From Streptomyces albus subsp. albus (GTDB taxonomy: Bacteria > Actinomycetota > Actinomycetes > Streptomycetales > Streptomycetaceae), in NCBI RefSeq assembly GCF_000719865.1, contig NZ_JOID01000006.1, forward strand, positions 124,001 to 188,000: 64,000 bases of DNA. Reading direction: 5' to 3'. The translations under genes and the position numbers were made by a program. The notes under the pieces were generated by a model, which saw only the letters and a list, made by a program, of their open reading frames with translations, was not told the origin of the DNA and did no database searches. Position 1 is the stretch's first letter; every line of letters begins with the position of its first letter. This document shows positions 8,959-17,300 of this stretch, piece by piece.

Positions 8959-9204
8959 ATGGGTCGCGAGAAACGTATCTACAACGGGATGCCCTCCACG
9001 GAGCTCGGCACGGAGGGCTGGCACAAGCCGTGGAGCGGGGGAAACGGGGGCAGTTGTGTGGAAGCCATGAAGCTGGGTGACGGGAGGGTGGCGCTGCGGC
9101 AGTCCACCGATCCGGAGGGCCCGGCGCTGATATACACCCATCACGAGATCGCGACCTTCATCCGTGGCGCGAAGGACGGCGAGGCGGACTTCCTCCTCGC
9201 CTGA
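8959..9204 (+). CDS. DUF397 small protein, partner of the XRE regulator
   Basis: This 81-aa protein has the DUF397 pattern: W-x-K-x-x-x-S-G-x-G-G-x-C-V-E (WHKPWSGGNGGSCVEA), then VALRQSTDPEGPALIYT and a C-terminal IATFIRGAKDGEADFL. It starts three bases after the XRE stop and is almost certainly co-translated with it. Genetic work on whiJ-type loci suggests that DUF397 proteins modulate DNA binding by the XRE partner; here that is inference from context. Confidence 0.92.
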   Translation: MGREKRIYNGMPSTELGTEGWHKPWSGGNGGSCVEAMKLGDGRVALRQSTDPEGPALIYTHHEIATFIRGAKDGEADFLLA

Positions 9205-9320
9205 CCTCGCCCGACGGAGCCGGCCCGCCCCGACCGAGCCGGCCGGCTCTCCGCACGGACACGGGGGACACACACGGGGGACGCGGGGCGACTCCCCGCG
9301 GACAGGGGGAAGAGACGGAA

Positions 9321-10172
9321 ATGGAGACCGGTGTGACCGACCAGGGTTTCCCTGCCGAACGTATCGACACCAGCAGACCGCATCCGGCACGGATGTACGA
9401 CTACTACCTCGGGGGATGGGACAACTACGAGGTCGACCGCGCGGCCGCGGAGGAAGTGATGAAGCTCGCCCCGGACACGCGGGCGACCGCGCGGGCGAAC
9501 CGGGCCTTCATGGAGCGGGCGGTGCGGACCGCCGTCGGGGCGGGGGTCCGGCAGATCATCGACATCGGCACGGGCATCCCCACCTCGCCCAACACCCATG
9601 AGATAGCGCGGGAGATCGCCCCCGGTACCAGGGTGGCGTTCGTCGACAACGACGTGATCGTGGGGGCCCACGCGGAGGCCAAGCTGACCAACGAGGGCAA
9701 CGCCGCCTTCGTCCACGCCGACGTCCGGGAACCGCGGTCCATCCTGGACCACCCGACCGTCCGCCGGCTCATCGACTTCGACCAGCCGGTGGCCCTGATG
9801 CTGGTCGCCGTCCTGCACTTCATCGACGACGCCTCGGACCCGGAGGGCATTCTCGCCACGCTCGGCGGGGAGCTGCCGAGCGGCAGCCACCTCATCCTCA
9901 GCCACGTCACCGCCGACTTCCACGGGGAGGAGCGGCGGCGGACGGAGGGCGAGGACGTCCGGAAGGTCTACGACCGGAGCACGGCCCACCTCACGCTGCG
10001 CGACCACGCGGGCATCCTGCCGTTCTTCAAGGGCTTCGACCTGCTCGACCCGGGACTGGTCCAGGCCACGGCCTGGCGGCCCGAGGAGGGGACCGGGCGG
10101 GCGGGGAAGGCCGCGGGGAACGAGGACGGGCGTACCGTCGCCTGCTACGCCGGCGTGGGCCGCAAGCCCTGA
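9321..10172 (+). CDS. SAM-dependent methyltransferase of the DUF574 family
   Basis: This 283-aa protein begins with the family hallmark RIDTSRPHPARMYDYYLGGWDNYEVDR (split: about residues 14-40). It then carries the SAM-binding glycine loop IIDIGTGIPTSPN (about 79-91) and an acidic VDND motif. Members are actinobacterial methyltransferases with no known substrate, often encoded beside XRE/DUF397 regulators, as here (116 bases downstream). The start is the ATG at 9321 after a GGGGGAAGAGACGGAA stretch. Confidence 0.88.
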   Translation: METGVTDQGFPAERIDTSRPHPARMYDYYLGGWDNYEVDRAAAEEVMKLAPDTRATARANRAFMERAVRTAVGAGVRQIIDIGTGIPTSPNTHEIAREIAPGTRVAFVDNDVIVGAHAEAKLTNEGNAAFVHADVREPRSILDHPTVRRLIDFDQPVALMLVAVLHFIDDASDPEGILATLGGELPSGSHLILSHVTADFHGEERRRTEGEDVRKVYDRSTAHLTLRDHAGILPFFKGFDLLDPGLVQATAWRPEEGTGRAGKAAGNEDGRTVACYAGVGRKP

Positions 10173-10192
10173 CCGGCCCGGCGGATTGAGCG

Positions 10193-10229
10193 GAACCGGG
10201 CCCGGCGGGCAGTGAGCCGGGCCCGGTTC
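10193..10229 (+). terminator. Perfect 14-bp hairpin after the methyltransferase gene
   Basis: The arms 10193-10206 and 10216-10229 (gaaccgggcccggc and its complement) pair perfectly around a 9-base loop, 20 bases after the stop codon. There is no T-tract, as is common in Streptomyces terminators. Confidence 0.75.
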
Positions 10230-10380
10230 TCGCGCGGCGGGCACCCTGACGGCCGCCCTGCCGTTCTCCTGTCGAGCACAGCGCCGGCCGCGCCGGCCGC
10301 CGTACCGCCACCGGGGCGCCGGGGCGCCCGGGGCCGACGGGCCGCGGCGCACCATTGAGCAACGTCCCGACGGAGGTCCC

Positions 10381-11628
10381 GTGCCCGAACGCGTATCCAG
10401 CTCAGCACCCGGCTCAGCACCCGGCCCCGCGCCCCGGCCGGCCCGTCTGCGGCGTCCCGTTCCCGGTCCGCTGCGCTCGCTCGCCGCCCGGCTGCGGCCC
10501 GCCGCCTTCGGCGCGGACCCGGCCGGCGAGCGGCTCGAACGCATCCGCAGATCGCCGCAGTGGGCGGACGGCCAGTTCCGCAACCCGGTGCCGACCCGCA
10601 TGATGCTGCCCGGCTCCGGCCGGGCGCTGCTGCGCGCCCAGTTCGACCGGGAGGCGCGCAGACGGCGCGCGCCCGCCGCCGCCATACCCGTGCACCGGCA
10701 CGCCCCGGGAACCGGGAGCGCCCGGCCCGCGACCCCGCCGTCCGGCCTCCGGCTGACCTGGATGGGGCACTCCAGTGTGCTGGCGGAGATCGACGGCCAC
10801 CGGGTGCTGTTCGACCCGGTCTGGAGCGAGCGCTGCTCGCCCTTCGCCTTCGCCGGGCCGCGCCGGCTGCATCCGGTGCCCCTGCCGCTGGAGGACCTGG
10901 CGCCGGTCGACGCGGTCGTCATCTCGCACGACCACTACGACCACCTGGACATGGCCGCCGTCCGCGCGCTCGCCGCCACCGGCACCCGGTTCGCCGTACC
11001 GCTGGGCGTCGGGGCGGACCTCGAACACTGGGGCGTCGACCCGGCGCGCATCGACGAACTGGACTGGCACGAGTCGGCGCGCGTCGGGGAGCTGACGCTC
11101 ACGGCCACGCCCGCCCGGCACTTCTGCGGCCGGGGCCTCGTCCGCGGGATGCGGACCCTGTGGGCCTCCTGGGTCGTGACGGGGCCGGAGCACCGGATAT
11201 TCCACAGCGGGGACACCGGCTACTACCACGGCTTCGCCGAGACGGGCGCCGCGTACGGTCCGTTCGACGCCACGATGATCCAGATCGGCGCGTACTCCGA
11301 GCACTGGCCGGAGATCCACATGACCCCGGAGGAGGGGGTGCGGACGCATCTCGACCTGTCCGGCGGAACCCCGGCCGGGGTCCTGCTGCCCATCCACTGG
11401 GGCACCTTCAACCTCGCGCCGCACGCGTGGGCGGAGCCGGGGGAGTGGATGAGGGATGCGGCCGAGGAGGCGGGCCAGGCGGTGGCGTTTCCCCGGCCGG
11501 GTGAGCCGTTCGAGCCGGCGGGGAAGCTGCCGGTGGAGGCGTGGTGGCGGGAGGTGTCCGATCCGGTCGAGCACCCGTGGCGCCGTCCCGGGCGCGTGGG
11601 AGGTGTGGCCGGGAGGAAAGGGGGGTGA
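10381..11628 (+). CDS. MBL-fold metal-dependent hydrolase (UlaG/NAPE-PLD-like)
   Basis: This 415-aa beta-lactamase-fold hydrolase carries the metal-binding HxHxDH as SHDHYDHLD (about residues 181-189). The later ligands are seen in TPARHFCGRG, FHSGDTGYYHG and LLPIHWGTFNLAPH. This pattern matches the UlaG / N-acyl-phosphatidylethanolamine phospholipase-D-like group, so a phosphodiester or lactone bond is a likely target, though the substrate is unknown. The start is GTG 10381 after CGGAGG. A basic Pro/Arg-rich stretch of about 40 residues precedes the fold, with no obvious signal peptide. Confidence 0.85.
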   Translation: MPERVSSSAPGSAPGPAPRPARLRRPVPGPLRSLAARLRPAAFGADPAGERLERIRRSPQWADGQFRNPVPTRMMLPGSGRALLRAQFDREARRRRAPAAAIPVHRHAPGTGSARPATPPSGLRLTWMGHSSVLAEIDGHRVLFDPVWSERCSPFAFAGPRRLHPVPLPLEDLAPVDAVVISHDHYDHLDMAAVRALAATGTRFAVPLGVGADLEHWGVDPARIDELDWHESARVGELTLTATPARHFCGRGLVRGMRTLWASWVVTGPEHRIFHSGDTGYYHGFAETGAAYGPFDATMIQIGAYSEHWPEIHMTPEEGVRTHLDLSGGTPAGVLLPIHWGTFNLAPHAWAEPGEWMRDAAEEAGQAVAFPRPGEPFEPAGKLPVEAWWREVSDPVEHPWRRPGRVGGVAGRKGG

Positions 11629-12136
11629 TCTCGACCTCGCGGGTGAGCGGTGACGTCGGCCGGGGATGAGCCCGCGGAGAGGGTCCGGATGCTGCAGCGT
11701 CTCCCGGCTGAAGATCGCGGCGGTGTGGTTCCGGGCCCGGACCGTTGCCTCGCTTCCGCGGTCAGGACCGAACCGAGCCTCTTCAACCTCGGTTTGGGTC
11801 CGCTCCGCCCAGTGGAGTACGAACGCCTCCCACGCCAGGAGCCCGGAACCAAGCAGCTCGCATCAATCCAACTCGGGAAAGTCCGCCGGTTCCGTGCATT
11901 TCGGGGGAATTCGTTCGTGGCGTCCATCGGCTCCGGAGTGGTCCAGCGGCACCGGAGCACCAACGGTACGGAGCTTCGCCGGGCGCGCACCACGAGGCGG
12001 GCCGCAAGGTCCTGAGCGGCCTTCAACAGGCCGAAAAGCGGAGCGCGGTGGACTCCCCGTCATGTGATGATCTCTCCGATGCGCCAGGGGGATGCACGGC
12101 GCATCTGTCGCCTTACCGCACCCTTGGGGGGTAGCT
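11629..12136. other. 508-base stretch without a supported gene
   Basis: Several open frames cross this interval on both strands, but none has a recognisable motif, ribosome site or codon pattern. The GC content is a little lower than in the flanking genes. Near its right end a small hairpin (12078-12105) lies in the leader of the next gene. The remainder probably holds the promoter and 5' leader of the secreted-protein gene. Confidence 0.5.
12078..12105 (+). promoter_or_regulatory. Leader hairpin upstream of the secreted-protein gene
   Basis: Arms gatgcgcc (12078-12085) and ggcgcatc (12098-12105) enclose a 12-base loop containing aggggga. The structure ends 31 bases before the ATG at 12137. 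It could affect translation or mRNA stability. I see no match to a known riboswitch class. Confidence 0.35.
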
Positions 12137-13507
12137 ATGAGCTCGTTATCCGCTGGACGCCCGGCCCGCCTCAGATCCGGTGCCGCCGTGGCGGTAGCGG
12201 CCGGTCTGCTGACGGCCGGCCTCGCCGCGCCCGCGTTCGCCGCCGACGACCCGCCGCAGACCGACCAGCTGTGGATCAGCACGCCGTACGAGCAGACGCT
12301 GCCGACCGGTACCGACGGCGGTGAGCCGCAGTCCCGTACCCTCGGCGTCGGCCTCCACCACGACAACGACAACTTCACGGTGACCGACGGCAGACTCACC
12401 ATCGACGTCTCCGGCCTGGCCGGGGTCGCCGAGGTGAGCTGGCCCGACAACTGCACGCCGAGCGGCGCCGGCGCGGTGTGCGACATTCCCGTGGTGCCCG
12501 CGATCGGGGGTGACTACGAGGACCAGGTGTTCCTGACGGTGCGTGCGGCCGACGGCGCCGAAGTCGGCGCGCAGGGCAGGATCACCTACGAGGCGACGGC
12601 CACCGGCGGCCCCGACGGGACGCTCACCGCGCCGCACGAGAGCTTCGACACCACGCTCACCGTCGGCGCAGGGCCGGATCTCGCCATTGACCCCGTTGCC
12701 GAGATCGAGGACGGTCTGCCCGGCGACGAGCGGACGATCCCGTTCAAGGTCACCAACAACGGCAACGAGAGCGCGAACGGGTTCACCGTCAAGCTGTACG
12801 CCTCGTACGGCCTGACGGATCTGACCCGGTACGACGCCTGCACCTACACCACGACGGACGGCGACGACTACGCACCGTCGAACAAGGCGGTCTGCACGTT
12901 CGATCAGGTGCTGGCACCGGGCGACTCCTTCGAGCTGCCCGAGCCGCTGACGGTGCGACTCGCCCCGCACGCACTGAACGAGCGGCTCGACATCGACGTC
13001 GAGCCGGGCGATGGCGCCCAGGACATCGACTCCCGGAACGACTACACGGTGCTCCAGATCGGTGCGGAGAACACCGCGGACTTCTCCGTGACCGGTGACG
13101 CCGTCTCCGGCGCGGCGGGCGAGACGGCCACGGTCGAGCTCGCGTTCCAGAACAACGGACCGGCCTGGTTCGGCAACCTCGGCTCCGGCGACCCCGTCGC
13201 CGAGGTCCGGCTGGTCGTGCCCGAGGGCACCAAGGTCACCGGCGTGCCGTCCGGCTGCTACCCGCGCACCCTCGACGGCGGCTACTACCCGAAGCGGACG
13301 GGCGCCCCGCGCTACGACTGCGGCCTGCGGTACTGGGTGCTGGAGGACACCCGGCGCACGTTCGCCTTCTCCGTGCGTGTCGACACCGTGGTGCCCGGCG
13401 CGACCGGTGCCGTGAGCATCCACCCCCCGTTCGGCGAGTTCGGTGAGCACCCCTTCGACTTCGACCCGGATCTCACGAACAACACGGCGCTCCTGACCGT
13501 CAATTGA
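12137..13507 (+). CDS. Secreted protein with DUF11/CARDB-like beta-sandwich repeats
   Basis: This 456-aa protein has a Sec signal peptide (basic SAGRPARLRSG, a hydrophobic core, cleavage after PAFA at about residue 39). The rest is an extracellular, acidic, Gly/Thr-rich beta protein. Segments such as IPFKVTNNGNESANGFTVKL and VELAFQNNGPAWFGN (the latter about 335-350) follow the 'x-V-x-N-x-G' rhythm of DUF11/CARDB Ig-like domains, so at least two such domains are likely. Cys pairs (for example in CDIPVVP and YDACTYTT) may form disulphides outside the cell. There is no transmembrane anchor or sortase motif at the C-terminus. I do not recognise a specific function. The ATG 12137 is preferred over one 15 codons upstream because it begins the signal peptide. 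Confidence 0.75.
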   Translation: MSSLSAGRPARLRSGAAVAVAAGLLTAGLAAPAFAADDPPQTDQLWISTPYEQTLPTGTDGGEPQSRTLGVGLHHDNDNFTVTDGRLTIDVSGLAGVAEVSWPDNCTPSGAGAVCDIPVVPAIGGDYEDQVFLTVRAADGAEVGAQGRITYEATATGGPDGTLTAPHESFDTTLTVGAGPDLAIDPVAEIEDGLPGDERTIPFKVTNNGNESANGFTVKLYASYGLTDLTRYDACTYTTTDGDDYAPSNKAVCTFDQVLAPGDSFELPEPLTVRLAPHALNERLDIDVEPGDGAQDIDSRNDYTVLQIGAENTADFSVTGDAVSGAAGETATVELAFQNNGPAWFGNLGSGDPVAEVRLVVPEGTKVTGVPSGCYPRTLDGGYYPKRTGAPRYDCGLRYWVLEDTRRTFAFSVRVDTVVPGATGAVSIHPPFGEFGEHPFDFDPDLTNNTALLTVN

Positions 13508-13514
13508 CCGGCTT

Positions 13515-13553
13515 GCGGGTTCGGAGCGGCCGGGCCGGCCGCTCCGAACCCGC
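13515..13553. terminator. Perfect 17-bp hairpin after the secreted-protein gene
   Basis: Arms 13515-13531 (gcgggttcggagcggcc) and 13537-13553 are exact complements around a 5-base loop, starting 8 bases after the stop. The hairpin sits between this gene and a minus-strand gene remnant, so it may have served both strands. Confidence 0.85.
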
Positions 13554-13560
13554 GCTGCAC

Positions 13561-13800
13561 AGGAGTCCAGGCCGGTGTCGGTCGGCCTGGAGGTGCCGGC
13601 CGCCACGTCCTGACTGCACACCTTCCAGTTCCGGTCGGACGCCTGCATGTGTTCCCGGCCCAGTGCGTCGTGCGAAGCGAGCCCGTGGAAACCGGCTTCC
13701 TGCGCCTTGTCCTGTGCCGACCGCAGTCCCATGCCCACGAGATCGGGGACGGTCGTCTTCTTGGGCGCGTCCGCAGTCGGCTTGTCGTCGCCGGCTCTCT
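13561..13800 (-). pseudogene. Remnant of a PASTA-domain (lipo)protein
   Basis: The minus strand encodes a convincing PASTA unit: KKTTVPDLVGMGLRSAQDKA, then EAGFHGLASHDALGREHMQA and SDRNWKVCSQDVAAGTSRP. This matches the small Streptomyces PASTA proteins that normally carry a signal or lipoprotein leader and a longer tail. Here no signal peptide precedes it: upstream codons run into the promoter of the next gene as low-complexity sequence. After DTGLDSC the frame loses family character and reads into the terminator of the neighbouring gene with no stop of its own. About 80 codons survive. I read it as a truncated, non-functional copy. Confidence 0.7.
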
Positions 13801-13993
13801 TCGCGGCTTCGCCGCGCGGGGAGAGCGGGCCGCGGAGGGTGGCCGCGCGGCGGTCCCCGGTGGCGCGGGACAGGCCGCCGGCGACGCGCCGGGGGCGGTG
13901 GGCCGTCCCTGCTCCTCCGGGCGTGTGCGGGGCGGACAGTAGGATGCGAGGCCGTGCGGGGGCGCCCCGCACGCGCGGCGGGGGAGGGGACGC

Positions 13994-14305
13994 GTGATCG
14001 AACTGTCCGAGATGATCCGGGAGTTGCGGCGCGAGCTGACGGCCGCCATGGCGGACGGCGAGGGGCACTCACTGCGGTTCGAGGCCGGGCCGGTCGAGGT
14101 CGAGGCGGCCGTCGAGGTGGGCCGGGAGGCGGGCGGCAGCGGCAAGGTCCGCTTCTGGGTCGTCGAGGCCGGCGCCGAGGGGAAGCTGAGCCGGGCCGCC
14201 ACCCAGCGGATCACCGTCACCCTGCAGCCCGTACGGACCGATGGGGACGGCCGTCCCGCCGGGCCCGCCCTGATCGCGGGCGACGAGGCCGAGGGCGAAC
14301 GCTGA
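13994..14305 (+). CDS. Small trypsin-co-occurring (trypco2-like) protein
   Basis: This 103-aa protein begins IELSEMIRELRRELTAAMADG, then shows a beta segment of alternating hydrophobics (LRFEAGPVEVEAAVEV) and KVRFWVVEAGAEGKLSRAAT, ending QRITVTLQPV. This helix-then-beta layout, the E-L-I/M-x-x-L-R start and the final 'T-x-R-I-T-V-T-L-x-P' are typical of the trypco2 family, described in computational surveys as a partner of trypsin-like proteases in actinobacterial conflict systems. GTG 13994 follows a ggggagggga ribosome site. The next gene, 61 bases on, encodes a trypsin-STAND protein, so the two probably work as a pair. Confidence 0.75.
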   Translation: MIELSEMIRELRRELTAAMADGEGHSLRFEAGPVEVEAAVEVGREAGGSGKVRFWVVEAGAEGKLSRAATQRITVTLQPVRTDGDGRPAGPALIAGDEAEGER

Positions 14306-14366
14306 CGGCAGCGGAAGCGGGACGACGGCGAGCCGGGCGACGGGGAGAGGGACGGGGACGGAGCCA

Positions 14367-17300
14367 GTGGACACCGAGCCGTCGCACGCCACCCGCGTCG
14401 CCGAGATCATCGCGACACGGCCGGGCGGCGGCACCCGGCGCGGATCGGGCCTCCTGGTCCGGCCCGGCCGGGTGCTCACCGCCGCCCATGTGGTCGCGGA
14501 CGCGGCGCGGGTGCGCGTACGGTTCGACGCCGACCGGCCGGGCGAACGGACGCTCGACGCCGAGGTGACGTGGTGCCACGACGGCGTCGACGCCGCCGTG
14601 CTGTCGGTGGACCCCGGCGCGGCGGCGGGCGGCGAACAGGCCCCGTGGCTCCCGCCGTTCGGCCGGATCGGTGAGCGGGACGCGGTCCTGCGCTGCGGCG
14701 CGGTCGGCTTCCCGCTGTTCAAGCTCCGCCGGGACGCGGACGGTTCCTCCTACCGCGACACCGCGCACGCCGTGGCCACCTGCGCCGTGCTGTCCAACCG
14801 GCGCGAGGGCACGCTCGACCTGAGCACCGATCCGCCCGCCGGGCCCGCGCCGTCCGCCGACCCGGCGGGCCCGGCCCCCTCGCCCTGGTCCGGCATGTCC
14901 GGTGCCGTGGTCCTCAGCCGCGGCCACATCATCGGCGTCATCGCCGAACACCACCGCACCGACGGGCCGGGCCGGCTTGCCGCGAGCCGCGTGGACCGCT
15001 GGGCGGAACGCCTCACGGACGCCGAACTGCGCGTCCTGGAGGCGTGCCTGGACACCCGGCTCGACCCCGCCGGCCTGCCCGACGTACTCCCCCCGGCGGA
15101 GTCCGCCCTGGCCGAGTCCGTCTACCGGGCGCAGCTCCGGGACATCGCCCCGGAGCGACTGGAGGGCAGGGAGGAGGAGCTGGCGGAGCTCGTCGCCTTC
15201 TGCGGCGGCGGGGAGCCGTACCGCTGGCTCCAGGCGCCGCCGTGGGCGGGCAAGACGGCGCTCGCCGCCTGGTTCGCGCTGCACCCGCCGCGCGGCGTCG
15301 TACCCGTCTGGTTCTTCATCACGGCCCGGTTCGCGGGCCAGTCGGACAGCGGAGCCTTCACCGAGGCCCTCGTCCACCAGCTCGCCGCCATCGCCGGCCG
15401 CGCCCCCTCCGCGCACGCCCTGCCGATGGCCCGGGACGGCGAACGGCGGCTGCTCCTGGAGGAGGCCGCACGGCGGGTGGCGCGGGACGGCGGCACGCTG
15501 CTGCTCGTCGTCGACGGCCTCGACGAGGACCAGGCCGCCCGCCCCGGCGGCACCGGCCCGAGCATCGCCTCGCTGCTGCCGCCGCGGCTCCCGCCCCAGG
15601 TGCGCGTGCTGGTCACCAGCCGCCCCAACCCCGGCCTGCCGCACGACGTGTCCGGCGGGCACCCGCTGCGGGACCCGGCCGTCGTCACCCCGCTCCGGAC
15701 CGCCGAGGCCGCGCGCCACACCGCCGACGAGGCGCGCTGGGACCTCTCCCACGCTCTCTACGGTGAGGACGAGCTCGGCCGGGAGCTCGTCGGCCTGTTC
15801 ACCGCCGCCCGCGCCAGCCTCACCCCGCGCGACCTCCACGAGCTCACCGGGCGGCCCTACCTGCACCTGCGGAAGTGGCTGGGCAGCGCCTTCGGCCGGC
15901 TGCTGCGGGTACGGGACTACGCCGACGCGCTCAACTCCGGCGGCAGCGCCGACCGGGCCGCGCCCCGGGACGACCCCGACGCCACCCGCGGCCACCTCTT
16001 CGCCCACGAGACCCTCTACACGGCGGCCCTCGGCGAACTGGGCGGCGACATCGAGCGGTACCGGGAACGCCTGCACCGCTGGGCCGCCGGATACGCGGAG
16101 CGCGGCTGGCCCCGCGACACCCCGCCCTACCTCCTGCGCCCGTACGGCCGGCTGGTCACCGGCCTCGGGGACGCCGTGCGGGCCGCGCGGCTGGCCGCCG
16201 AGGTCCGCCGCCACGACCGGCTCCGGGAGGCCACCGGCAGCGACGCCGCCGCGCTCGCCGAGATCGACGCCGCGATCCGGCTGCTGCGCGACACGGCCCC
16301 GGACGACCTGGCACACCTGGCGCCCCTGGCGGCGGCCCGGGATCTGCTGTCGCACCGCAACCGGGCGTTGCCCCCCGAACTGCCGCCCGCGGTCGCCGAG
16401 TCGGGGGACCCGGTGCGCGCGGAAGGGCTGGCGCGCAGCGTGTACGACCGGTTCGAGCGGGCGATGGCCCTGGTGGGCGTCGCCCGGGTCCTCGCACGCC
16501 GCGGCGACCGGGAGCGGGCCGTCGGACTGGTGCGGGAGGCGGAGGACCTGGCGGTTCACCTCCCGGTGGACGGCTCGCCGCCGGACGGTGACCTCAGCCC
16601 TCTGCACCGCGGTGCGGCCGTGGTCCTCGCCGCGTGCGGACGGGCGGACGAGGCGCTGGCCCTGGTGGAACGCCTCAAGGACGTCGACCGGGAGCCCGTC
16701 TATGGCGACGGGCCCGGGGGCCCGGGCGAGGCACCCGCGATCGTGGCCGTCATCGAGACCGTGGAGATGTCCGTCGAGGCGGCCGAGGCGCTGGCCGAGG
16801 TGGCGGCAGTGCTGCGGGCGCACGACGAGCCGACGGCCGCCCGGCTCCTGGACGAGGCGGAGGCCGCCGTGGACGGCAGGGGCTCGCCGGTGGACCGGAT
16901 ACGCATCCTGGCCGCGGTGGCCCGGGCGTGCGCCGGCCACGACGAGGGGCGGAGAAGCCGGCTGCACGACCGCGTCGAGGCCGAGGCGGAGGCCGCATTG
17001 CGGTCGGCCTGGCCGCCGGCCGCCGTGCTTCCGGCGGTGGCGGAACTCAGGGACGCCCGGCCGGAGCGGGCGGCCCGGCTGGCGCGAAACGTGGCGCGAC
17101 GGGTCGGCTCGTACGAGCCGGAGCCCGAGCCCGATCCCTTCACCGCGTCCGTCGACAGGAGCACCTGGACCGACGCGGTGGTGGCGCTGGCCCTCGGCGG
17201 GCTGCCCGAGGAGGCGGCCGGTTTCGCCGCCCGCTTCCCGGCCGAGGGCTCCTCCTGGGCGGCGTGGCGTGCGAGTGAGGCGATCGCGAGCGCCTGGGTG

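Noticed and set aside
11620..11720. Possible decayed tRNA (a tgca anticodon-like loop with GC arms)
   Set aside because: No T-arm consensus (GTTC-type) and no acceptor pairing could be drawn.
12000..12136. Possible c-di-AMP or other riboswitch before the secreted-protein gene
   Set aside because: Only a short hairpin is visible; the conserved riboswitch core sequences are absent.
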